Part shown: positions 42,087-52,905 of the stretch, piece by piece | How positions within the stretch are numbered: the stretch's first letter is position 1 | Layout: every line of letters begins with the position of its first letter | From: Tribonema minus | Taxonomy: Eukaryota > Sar > Xanthophyceae > Tribonematales > Tribonemataceae | DNA: 64,000 nt | Assembly: GCA_017506865.1 (NCBI GenBank) | Contig: JAFCMP010000531.1 | Coordinates: 310,001-374,000, forward strand | Direction of reading: 5' to 3' | Translations under genes and position numbers: made by a program | The notes under the pieces: model-generated | Seen by the model: only the letters and a program-made list of their open reading frames with translations | What the model was told of the DNA's origin: nothing | Databases searched by the model: none

Positions 42087-45000
42087 ATGATGAGCGTACC
42101 AGAGCACCGCAAATCCCAAAGTTCTTGGGCTCACCTGTATTTTGCCCTTCAATCCCTCCTGCCTGCGCCTCTAGCGGCAATTGGCCTGGATCTGCTCAAG
42201 CAGGACGACTTCAAGATTCTCCGCGAAGCAATCGGGTCAGCTAGGGTCGTGTGCGTCGGAGAGGAATCTCATGTGAGTGGTTCTAGCCAAAGCCCTAACC
42301 TTTACACTAAGAAATGGCAGGCCAGTCCTGACGTGTCTTGGGCTGTGAGTGCATTGTGCTCTTGAAATGTACTCACGTGGTGCACGCGAGAGCCTGGCGT
42401 TGCTTTGCAGCACGTCAGCACTTGCAGCGAGCCTGCAGAGCGACGTTTCACGAAGTGCTACGCACAAATCTTGATTTATTGACGGAGGTGGCTTCTACTC
42501 ATATGAATGTGTGACGGGCTAGATAGCGTCACCGCACAGGAAATCACCCTTCTGTTTCTATGCGGCACACATGGCGCTCTGGCACAGTAGAGGTATGTAT
42601 GCAGGTGTGGTGTGATGCCCCTGCGTCATCAGAATTGACTGCACTCTTCCAGGAGGCTTTGGGTCTGTCGGTGCTGCAGCCAATCATGGGTTTTACAGCA
42701 GACAAAACTTCAAACTTCCAGTAACTTATCGGGCACCGAGCACCTGCTGTAGCTGCACCGCACTGTGCACGAATTCATACACAGGTGGTTATTCCTACAC
42801 ATGTGTAGCTAGTCTGCGCAGATGGTGTTGCACGTGATGGTTGACGTCCATTGCATTGCTCAACTGCAGCATTTCCAACAATTATGGTGTGCGAGGCCTT
42901 CAGAATCAGCCCCTCATCATAGCACATTGTGGCAATGCATGATGGCAGCAACAATGCGTTGCGCCCTCTGATGCCAGCCACTCTTAGAGCGTATTGAGTC
43001 ATGCCCTCCCCCACCACAACATCGTGGTCAGCCAAGGTGCACCTGGACTTCAACAAACATTTGAAGATGACGCCCCTATGCGTGCCTGTGACTCAACCGC
43101 AGGGCACCGAGGAGTTCTATCGGCTGCGGGCAGAGATCACCAAGGCCCTCATCAAACACGAGGGCTTCACGTCCGTGCTCTGCGAGGCGGACTTTCCGCC
43201 CTTCTGGGTAAGTGCATTGTGCGTTTGCGACGGCACCAGCGCGCATCAAAAATTGCAACTTCAATTGTGTAACTTCAACTTGAGATCATCCAGCGATGCT
43301 GTGGAACGCAAGCTGTCACAGATGTCCGGTCTTCGTCGGTCCTGGCAGGTTTGCGAGTTGGCTACTCATTGCAATGTTGGTAGAAGCAATCACGAGGAAC
43401 ACGGCGAGGTTCAGGCAGGGTGCAGCTTGGGGCTGCGGGTACGTTGAGGGCAATGTCTGTTACAAAACCAATCCCTGTAGCAAGGAGTTGAACTTGCACA
43501 CGCACTGTGCTGTGCTCCTTGACGCGTGGCAATGGCCGCAGAGTTCTATTGAGCATGCCAGAACTGTGCGCTGCAGGGATACGCACTACCATCGTGCTCC
43601 AGGCTGCGCCGTGAGTGGAGTGGTGCAGCTATGGCATATGTATGTTTGGCGTACCTCGAGGACGGCATGCTCTCCACAAATTGTACCCTCAACCCAACCG
43701 GTGCTTCTTTCTTCACGACTGCATCGAGCAGCCGGGCGCACGCATACATGCACATACATACATGCATACGCACACGCATACATAGAAGTATACATACATA
43801 CTTCTTCGTGCAGCGCATATCGTGGCCCTTCAACATGACCGTTACGCAGTGTGTCTAGCAAAGCTCATGTGAAATGTGTACAGGAAGCCCTGACTTCCCC
43901 AGTGAACTGGTTTGCTGCTGCATTTTCAGGTGCGTTTCACCATGTGGATGATACAATTATTAAGCACACACGTGTCCTAAGCAAAGCATGATGACACTTG
44001 CTGGCACTGCGGAGAACTTGCCATTGCTTCATGAGGTATGACATGGCAAAAATATTTGCATACGCTGGTCACCAGCACACCAAGCATCGATGCATGTCCC
44101 AACGCACCCCATACCTACATACCATATCATCTATGTACCGGAGAATGTAGGTATGAAGGTGACCTGAGGCACCGGAAGGCCGGCGCCACGACGCATGCTG
44201 TTTCAAACCCGCACCAACTGGCAATCACCACACCGACCTTAACCCTACAAACTGACACAAAACACCAACGCCACATTGCATGCTGTTGGGAGCAGACACG
44301 CTGCAGAGCGATCAGCACACCAGTCCTAACCGTACGTAATGACGCGTGATGATGCTGTACAGGACTTGAACCGCTTCGTTGGCGGCACCCACAAGATCCG
44401 CGATCTCAAGCCCGCCAAGATGAAAGCGCCGGCAGAGTCCATGGACACAGGGGGTCCGCCCCAGCCTTCTGCCCTTGACAAAAGGCAGTTCCCAGTGAGC
44501 AAGCAGCACAAAGCCCCCAAGACCATTGAAGAGGCCATGAGCGGTCTCAAGGAGAGGTTCCCGGTCTGGATGTGGCACAACGAGGTGAGCACTGGGGGCT
44601 GAGCACTGATGCATAAACCCTACTAATGCTAACCCTAGTAAGGTACGGGTCAAGCATTGACATGCTGCAGTATTTTTTACTCCTCGGGGCGAGCGCTGAC
44701 ATGCAAAACCCTAGTGCTAAGGTAAACGCTGAGCACTGCCATGCAAACTGTGTTAGCGCAAAACTACCGTAAGGCGAGAGTTGAGTGCTGGTGCTCAAGC
44801 CCTCATGACACCCTAGTAGTATAAATGCAGAGCACTGCCATGCAGGCCTTGGTGTGAACCTCTGTGGAGGGGAGGGTTGGCCGCTAATGCGCAAGCCCTC
44901 GTGCTAGCTCTTGTACTTCTATGCGGAAGCCAACGCAGTGTGTGGTTTGTGTGCCAATGCTCTGTTGCCATGCGCCGAGCCACTTCATCAATGCCATTTC

Positions 45001-48000
45001 CCATATACTTCACGTACTTGAAGTTTCATATTTGTGGCACTCAAAGCACTTGGTTAAGCTGCTGCTGAACCTTTCAAACTCGTATGTCTCACCTTACCCA
45101 TGCCAACTATATATATGTGTGTGTGTGTATATTTGCTGCAGGCAACCCGTGACTTCGCCCTGTGGCTCAAGGAGTACAATGATGCCCTCACGGCTCCCCA
45201 GGAGGGGCTGCCCCCGCTGCCCGTGGCGCTTCTCGGGCTTGACATCTACTCGCTCTTCACGTCCGCTGATGAGGTACAACTTTGAAGTATTCATGTTGAA
45301 GTTCACCATACATGTAATGATCTGGAGTGTGATGAAAACGTAAGAGCGCTTGCTTTGTCGAGCTGGGGGAGTATGGCTCACTGGGTACACGCCATGTGCA
45401 GTGACGCGCACACTGATGTTCAGCTGTGCCAGTGCTTTGGTGGTTCAGTGCAGTGGGTTGCGCGCCAATACATGCCTATTCATTCATGTCTGTTTCGTAC
45501 CTGGTTGTCAGCCTGATGCAGCCGTAATGTCAACGATATCACCGGGTCTGACTGCCGGGGCTTGCGCGGGTCGTAGAAATTAATTAAGGTACCCAGTGTG
45601 CACGCTCATGCCCTCAACCGCCGCTTTGCAGGGTGCAGCTGAAGTTGGCAGCAGCTCTCGACTGCAGTTTGCAGTTAAAATGGGCAGCAAGAGGCAGCAT
45701 TACGGGCCAATATCTGCACTCGTCACTAGAGCAGCGCAATGTGCTCCTCGTCTTTTAGCCCTGCAGCGTCAACAGCTGTATACGTACTTCTACTATACAT
45801 ATCCATATCCCCGCGTCGTGCATGTGGCTCGGCGCGCACCTCAACAGTGTACGCGAGTGACGGCACGTCGTCCATGCCGTCGCACGCACCACACACACGA
45901 AACAGCATCATTTCAGTATGTGGTCACTCAAACATCGCTATCACGCTGGCACGCGTTTTCATATGTCGCATTGCCCCCGCTGCGCACACACAGGAAGCCG
46001 GCCTGGACGATTTGGATGCCGCTGCCGCCAAACAGGCGCGCTGCCCATGGTAACGACACAAGCGTAACTGCCGCACTCGCGATCATGCCTAACCGCCGCC
46101 GCTGCTGCTATGCGCACGCGTACTGCCGCTGCTAGCCCATCTGCAACTGCCCCATCTGTTTCTGCCGCACCGGCACGCACCGCGCTGGCGCCGCATGCGC
46201 AGGTGATTGCGTACCTCGACAACATCGACCCTGCCCGCCATCGAGCCGGTGCCTCTTAGGATTGGAGTTAGGGTTCGGGTTAGAGTTAGCACCGCGCACT
46301 TGGTAACAGCCGCATTTGCAACTGGCGCATTTGTAAGTGCCACACTGGCGCCCTCGTCAACTTGTCACTTCGCGCACAGCCTACCTCGATGGCGTCGCCT
46401 CCCCCGCCACCGAGCTGACGCGCAAACCTCACTTGAACTGCCGCGTTTGTAACTGTCGCATCTGTAGCTGCCGCTGACATCCTCGCGAACTTATCTTTTG
46501 CGCACAGGTTATAGCCTACTTCGACGGCGTCGACCCCGCTGCCGCCAACCTGGCGCGCCACCGCATTTGTAACTGCCGCGTCTGTAATTGTCACACTGAC
46601 ACCCTCGTTAACTTATCACTTTGCACGCAGGTGACAGCATACCTGGACGGCGTCGACCCCGCCGCCGCCACGCTGGCGCGTCAGCGCACTTGTCAACTGC
46701 CGCGTTCGTAACTGCTGCGTTTTGTAACTGCCACATCTGTAACAGCCGCACTCACACCCTCTTCACGCGCAGGTGATCGCCTACCTGGACGGCGTCGACC
46801 CCGCTGCCGCCAAGCTGGCACGTCACCGCTACGGCCTGCTCGGCAGTTTCAGACCCGAGGTCTCTGAGTACGCGCACGCTGTGCGGTCGGGGTTCATCAA
46901 GAGCCAAGCGGAGCGCGTCGCGGCGGTGGTGAGGGATCTCGAGAGGCACGAGAAGGAGTATTCTGAGGCGGGCGGCAACAGCGACGAGTACTTCAACGCC
47001 ACGGAGAACGCGCGCATCGTGCAGGAGGCGGAGCAGTACTACATCATGAGCTTCATGGGGGGCACCGTCACCTGGTGAGCAAGTCATGCATGAGTATGAG
47101 TATGAGTATGGAAATGAGTACGATTACATTGTGCAGGAGGCAGGAGGCGGAGCAGTGTTGCGTCGTGAGCTTCATGGGCGGCACCGTCACCTGGTGAGCG
47201 AGTCGTGTATGAGTACAAGTATGAGTATGAGTATCAGTATGATGACATTGTGCAGGAGTGCGTGTACATGGTGCAGGAGGTGGAAAAGTGCTGCGTCTCC
47301 AAAGTCAAGCTTCATGGGCGCCAACGCCACCTGGTGAGAAAGCAGGTGAATGTATCTATGTATGTATGTGTGGGTGTGGGGGCATTGTGCAGGAGGTCGA
47401 GCAATGCTGCTTCTTGCAATTCATGGGCGGTGCGGTCACCTGGTTAGAGTGCATGCAAATGGCGTTTGTGTCTATGCATGCGTGAGAACAAGTAGGTACA
47501 CATGTGTGTACCTGTGAGAGCAGACAATGGGTGCATGTGCGCTGTTGCTGACAAAGTGCAAGTGTACGCCTTGTAGCAGCATCTCGCTTCTCCCTACCAA
47601 TAGGGAGGGCGGCAGGGGCTGGCGGAGGGAAGCAGGGTACACTCTACTTTGACCATACTCCTAACACTAACCCTAATGGAAACGAATCAAAAGATCGTAG
47701 AGCTCTAGGTGAGAAGGTGTGGTTAGCCGTCAAAATGAATGCCTTGCACCTGGTACCGCCGTTTAAGCAATGATGATGCGGTGATGATGCTCATCACAAA
47801 CCTGCGCGGCAAGGGGATATTCCTGACCCTAGCCCTAATTGTGCCGTTTACGCAACGATGATGTGGTGCTGATGAACAGGAATCTTCGCGATAAAGCGAT
47901 GACGGACATGATACAGCACGAGCTGGAGTTCCAGGACAAGAAGCGGGGCAAGGCCGGCACCGTGCGCGTGATCATCTGGGCTCACAACTGTAAGTTTAAG

Positions 48001-51000
48001 CATGAACAACAAATGGTTCTTCAGAGCTATGCCTACATGTCCATAGTCCTTGTGGCACACACACACCACACCCCGCCACTCCGTGACAAACTTGACGAAA
48101 TTGGCTGAAATTCGGTGAATATTGTATGCAGCTGAATACTGCAACAACATCGCCAATCAATTGTCAAGTCATTTTGTGAGTCGTGAAGTCCCGTGCTCAC
48201 ATCGGGTATGCTGATATCCTGGTACCTGTGAGCCGCCTACACCAGCAATTGTGAAGGTCCAAGGCTGATTCCCTTGTGACACCGTGCGTATGCAGCCCGC
48301 CTGCAATACGCGTGCGCCACGAATCGTGAAGGTCCACGGCTGATTCTCTGCGACACGATCCGTATGCAGCTCACCTGTGAGACACCTACGCCACGAGGTG
48401 TGCTGATTCGCTGTGATACCGTAGGTATGCGGCCCACCTGTGGGACGCCTACGCCACAAACCCGTGATGGTCCCATGGCTTATCCCCTGCAGTATTGTAC
48501 GTATGCCTATGTCACAAATGTTGAAAGTCCACGGCTGATTCCCTGTGATACTCTATGTATGCAGCCCACCTGTGAGACGCATACGCCACAAATGGTCAAG
48601 CTCCATGCCTTACGTCGGGTCCGCTGATTTCCTGTGACAAATTATGTATGCAGCCCACCTGTGAGATGCCCATACCACTAATTGTGAAGGTTTACGGCTG
48701 ATTGTCTGTGATACCGTATGTATGCAGCCCACCTGGGAGACGCGTACGCCACAGAGCACGCGGAGCATCGGCAGCACAACGTGGGTGCACTTGTGCGCGG
48801 CATCTATGGCAAGGAGGGCACCTTCCTCATTGGACAGTCCACGCATCACGGCTCAGTCAGGGCGGCGCGCCGCTGGAGCGGCAGGTGAGCAGCAGCGCTC
48901 AGCGTTCAGAAAGTTCCAGTAATTCCTGCACTACGTTAGAATAGAACCGTCTAGGCCAGATAACATGTGTCGTCATGGCTCAACAAATCGTGAGAGATTG
49001 CTGCGAGCAGCAGCAGCAGCAGCAGCAGTGCTCAGTCTTCGCTAATGAAAGTGCGCATTGTTGTCATTGAGCGACTGCTCGGCGTGATGGATGCGCAGCG
49101 TTGCGCGGCGTGCCAGGTGAGAGATGCATTGCAGAAGGACAGGTGCACCGCATTGCTCAGCGTATTCTGTGAGGAGCAGCAACGCTCACCACTGTTGAGA
49201 GAAGAGGGAATTCTCAAAAATGGGCTGTTTCATCAGACGCGCCCGAGATAGCGCATTGACGGACATTACTTGTAGCACGGCTACAAAGCTCCGCATTATG
49301 GGTGCAAACACCCATATTGGCATGGCCAGGAGGGTGCGCTGCTGGCGTGGTCGTTGAGTAGCATTGCTCATCACGGCCACAGCGAAAGGCATCATGCACC
49401 AGTGCGTGCGAATCAGCAGCATTGCTCAGCGTGATCATGATCAACAGCATTACTCAGCATGACACATGATCGCCATCGCTCAGTACATGCATCGACGACC
49501 TGTGATTTGGTGCTTGTAAAAGGTACGACACATCAGCTTGGTGTGACACAGACGCGGTCCTATCAACCCTAGCGTGCCCGCCATGCGGTGCTTTTGCTGG
49601 CATATGCGGTGATGCTGATTGAGATGTGTGTGGATCTCCTTCGGTGTACCCGTCACCGATTGCCACATCGCCTGCAGCGGTGCTAGCAACACTTACTGTA
49701 GAAATGGCATATGCCGCCTGCAAGCAATACACACCTGCCCATCCTGCGCTCACACTCTCCCCCCCCCCCCTCCCTCCCTCCCCCCCCCCCCCTTCTTTGC
49801 GGAACTTCAACTGCAGGGACACGGCCATGGATCTGAACCCCTCGCTGCCCGACAGCTCTGGTGACCTCCTGCACCAGGTGGCACTCGCGCGCAAGCAGAA
49901 CGACTTTGGCCTCATCTTCCGGTCCAACAACCCTGGGCACCCCGCCGCCGGCACCAGCGCCGATGCCGACAGGTAGGGAAGCGATGGATCATTGAACCAT
50001 GTGAAGTGGTATGAGATAGTGTGAAAAAGCAGATCTTGCGAGCGTTTCAAAGTATTGACTTTGTGGAAACAACAGTGGGGTTTGTTTGTGCTATGCGGTC
50101 AGGATAGGCAGTCGGCAGCCCCAAAGCCATGCACAAGCTTCAAACCTTGCGAATCACAGCATTGACTTGTAAGAAACGGTTGATTCTATGCCATCACACA
50201 GTCAGGATAGGCAACAGCCCCAACACCAATGCAGAAACTTTCAGCGCTGTCTCGTCGCTGTATCGCATCAGACGCACTGGGCACGGTAGTGCTGACGTTG
50301 GGTACGGCAGGCAATCGCATTGGAGGAAACAGACATGCAGGCACTGCCATTTGTGTGTACTCCAATTCAGGTCAGAGTGAACGTATTTGGTGAGCCCAGA
50401 GGAACACTGCGAGCAACCCATGGCGCAGCGCACTCGTCATTTGCATGTTTAGGTTTGACTTGTAGTATAGGGATGGGTTTAGGACGTGTAGGGCCTGGCT
50501 CAGCCATAAAATCCGCGTCGTTTGCAGTCAATAGCCGGCAGGTTAACGCTGTTACTTCCTTTTTGTTGCCCAACACCGCTCTGCCGCACCAACCTGCCCC
50601 CCTCCCTCCGTTGCCGCATCGCATGGCGACGGCAATGCATACACCAGTGCTGCACTGCTCTTCAGCATTAGATCCTTACGTACTCTTGCTTGCATGCATG
50701 CATGCATCATTCTCACACAAAACTGGCAATGGAGAGACCCCCCCCCCCCCGCCCCCCCATTGTGTTTACACATTCTGGAGGAGTCTAAGCACACAACCCC
50801 TCTTTGCCACCGCCGCTGCAGGGCGGCGGCGATGGCGGAGGCCACGGCAGTGCTCCGCGAGGAGCGCCTCCAGCGCTTTGTCGGCGTGAGCTACGTCAAG
50901 GCCACGGAGCGCCTCAGCCACTACAGCCACTGCCGCATGGGGGACCAGTACGACGCCGTGATTCACATGGACGAGACGCAGGCTCTCAAGCCCCTCATGC

Positions 51001-51113
51001 ACCCCGCGCCTGTGCCCAAAGAGGCGCTGCGGCCCGGTACTACGGATTACACCAAGTGGCAGATGCTCATGCGCGACCTGCCGGAGGAGGAGCTGAGCGA
51101 TGAGGAGCTGTAG
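42087..51113 (+). CDS. Erythromycin esterase family hydrolase, nine exons
   Basis: Homologue of bacterial EreA/EreB-type esterases (hydrolases of the TraB/EreA-like fold); the substrate in algae is unknown. Exons, all phase-consistent: 42087-42272 (ends VVCVGEESH), 43103-43207 (GTEEFYRLRAEITKALIKHE, LCEADFPPFW), 44363-44584 (DLNRFVGGTHKIRD, FPVWMWHNE), 45142-45273 (ATRDFALWLKEYN, LLGLDIYSLF), 46773-47074 (VIAYLDGVDPAAAKLARHRY), 47880-47989 (NLRDKAMTDM, VRVIIWAHN), 48728-48884 (SHLGDAYATEH, FLIGQSTHHGS), 49817-49972, 50822-51113 (TAG). The catalytic GEESH, CEAD and WAHNSHLGD motifs are kept. About 553 residues, longer than bacterial relatives. The first exon's start is a best guess: a CTCTAG acceptor near 42173 is an alternative. 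Several introns contain copies of the flanking exon ends. Confidence 0.85.
44590..44860 (+). repeat. Degenerate tandem repeat after a donor site
   Basis: About four copies of a 60-70 bp unit around GAGCACTGxCATGCAxAACCCT, starting at the donor of exon 3 (GAGGTGAGCACTGGG). The units contain telomere-like CCCTA motifs. They are less conserved than the exon-derived repeats downstream. Confidence 0.5.
45989..46772 (+). repeat. Five decayed copies of an exon 5' end in the preceding intron
   Basis: The acceptor and first 60 nt of exon 46773-47074 (GCGCAG then GTGATCGCCTACCTGGACGG) recur at about 45989-46051, 46194-46252, 46371-46432, 46498-46564 and 46621-46687. Spacing is 120-205 bp, with a linker of TTTGTAACTGCCGCAT-type repeats. 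Copies nearest the exon are most similar. Three copies keep a CAG acceptor followed by GACGGCGTCGACCCCG-like sequence (one in degenerate form). None has a matching donor in frame that I could see. Confidence 0.85.
47127..47450 (+). repeat. Three copies of an exon 3' end in the following intron
   Basis: The last 50-60 nt of exon 46773-47074 with its donor recur at 47127-47206, 47247-47340 and 47384-47450, separated by GAGTATGAGTATG microsatellites. Each copy starts with GTGCAG, an acceptor, and ends CACCTG before GTGAG or GTTAG, so each resembles a complete mini-exon. The first two bodies, from CAG to donor, are both 57 nt and stay open in the phase of the upstream exon. Confidence 0.85.
47770..47815 (+). 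repeat. Decayed copy of the start of exon 47880-47989
   Basis: CCGTTTAAGCAATGATGATG and the following 35 nt repeat the acceptor region and first codons of the next exon (CCGTTTACGCAACGATGATG). The copy can be read ITNLRGKGIF against NLRDKAM in the real exon. Confidence 0.65.
48218..48727 (+). repeat. About seven copies of an exon 5' end in the preceding intron
   Basis: The acceptor region and start of exon 48728-48884 (TATGTATGCAGCCCACCTGG then GAGACGCGTACGCCAC) recur near 48222, 48292, 48362, 48424, 48508, 48557 and 48646, each preceded by GTCCACGGCTGATT-like sequence, in units of about 60-90 bp. Most keep GCAG and CACCTG; one has lost the AG (GCGG) and one most of the core. Confidence 0.85.
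49759..49792 (+). repeat. C12 and C13 tracts before a 3' splice site
   Basis: C tracts at 49759-49770 and 49780-49792 with TCCCTCCCT between, 25-58 nt upstream of the acceptor of exon 49817-49972, as polypyrimidine tract. Confidence 0.9.
50738..50758 (+). repeat. C13-G-C7 tract before the last 3' splice site
   Basis: Lies 63-84 nt upstream of the acceptor of the last esterase exon (50822). Confidence 0.85.
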
Positions 51114-51193
51114 GTCCGCCGCCAAGTAGGGCTAGGGTTTGCGCACAGCAGAGACAGTGCGCACTCTTGGAGGGTGCGAGAATGTGATGAGCC

Positions 51194-51229
51194 GGGGGGG
51201 GGGGGGGGGGGAGGGGGAAGAGGGGGGGG
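51194..51229 (+). repeat. G18, G5 and G8 runs after the esterase stop codon
   Basis: Starts 80 nt after the TAG at 51111-51113. A purine-only GGG...GAGGGGG...AAGAGGGGGGGG stretch, able in principle to form a G-quadruplex in RNA. Confidence 0.85.
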
Positions 51230-52905
51230 TTCACAGCGCTGCTCACACGAGTGCCCACATGTGCTTGTGGCACTGAGAGGAGGAAGCCTGTGTGAAGGTG
51301 CTGAAGCACCAGGCATGGCTTGTATCAATACGGCCAAGAGGAGCGTTAGGAGTAATGCGGGAAGCCTGCGATGGGGTGATCAAGTGTACAACTGCATATA
51401 TTGAAGTTGGCTGCCGGCTTAGAACCGCTGCTCAGCCGTACTACGGCGTAGCTCAGCCATAAGTGTAACTGCCAGTGACTGCCAATACGGCCGCATACGG
51501 GCTCTCAAATATTGAGAGCATCCTACATGACGGTGCCAGCAACTGGATGAAGGCCACATGACCTCACAGAGGAACCCTGTCAGGTGGTGTATATTGGTGT
51601 AGAAAGGTACTCTCACGTTCAGGAACAAGCGTGCACACACACTGTTCGCGAGCCTGGCATTCAACAGGAGACTGAGGCACGCGGCCCAGCATGCCCGTGC
51701 GAGCAAACGAGAAGTCATATGGTATTGTGCCATGGTGCACGCATACTACAATCTGTACTGCGGCACTGAGTATGCAGTCTGACCAGCAGTGCACAACATG
51801 AGACCAGCCAGGCGACGTACTTCCTAGGTAGATGTTGCATTGTGACGCAATAGACTGTATGAGCGTCTTCGCATGCCGCATCTCTGTCAGCTGCTGCGTG
51901 CTGACAAAACGTGATGTTTGCTTGTCGGCTGATAAGCGACTGTTGTGTAGTGCCTGCACATCTTCCATTGGCACCATCATGCATGTGAGCATAGACTTTG
52001 ATGTCAGATTCCCGCACCAACCTCTCGAGATGTTATTGGTTGTCATGATTACATACATGTTAGCGTGGTGAGCCAACAGAAGCGCTGCGCCGCTGTCAAT
52101 GTCAGTGCATGTCCACATGGCACTCACATGATGGCAGCCGATCAATGAGTATCCTACGCATCCATGAGGATTTTTCGCATGCATGTGCTGTCGCCTGATG
52201 CTACCGCACCACATCATCACTGTCGAGCACCCCAGCATTGGCACAACCGGCGGCACGAAAGCACCCGTGTTGAAATTTAGTGTCTGACATCACACTGCAA
52301 AACGACAGTGTTTTCACTGACATGACAGTGTGCTCACAAGAAAAGTTGTTCGCGTGGACATGCGACCCGACCCATCTTCCATGTGTTGATTCGAGCCATA
52401 CCAACAACCGTCTGTGCTCACGAAAGCATGTGCAAGTCGAGGTTGGCCCACGCATGACTCACCTACTCCGAGTAAAACTCCTTGTGAGCGCCAGCTTCTG
52501 CATGATCAGTATATACTCGCTGAAGCAAAAACTCTGAAGTACATGAGTTGTGCGCAAGACAAAATTGCTGCATTTTAACTGTGTACGCATACTGCACCTA
52601 CACCAAGGCTCAGATACTGTGAAATGAATGAACACTTGGCCTCTGAACAGTGTATTGCAAATCATGTACAGAGGTCAGCATGTGTTTTGAACGCGACGCA
52701 CCAAGCACCTACTTGCGTCAGGGATTAGCATGTGCACACCAGTGTTGACAGAAAAAAGTAGAAGCGAGGCAACGCGCAGACAACATGCCCAGTACAAGTC
52801 AAGCAGCTCTTTTGACTTCTTGCTCAACACGCTGAATCAGCCAAAACCGTGTATTTACAGGCGCTCAATGTGATGTGAACGGTACCCGTGCTCCCGCGCG
52901 CATAC
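51230..52905. other. Spacer between convergent esterase and ATP12 genes
   Basis: About 1.7 kb with no recognised gene. On the minus strand a TGTAA motif at 52855-52859 lies about 50 nt past the ATP12 stop, a candidate polyadenylation signal. Confidence 0.45.

Noticed and set aside
45959-46594. Minus-strand Arg/Val-rich ORFs across the esterase intron
   Set aside because: They are reverse-strand readings of the exon-echo repeats.
48218-48727. Regularly spaced repeats resembling a CRISPR array
   Set aside because: The units are degenerate, spacers are repeated too, and each unit matches the start of the following exon; the DNA is eukaryotic.
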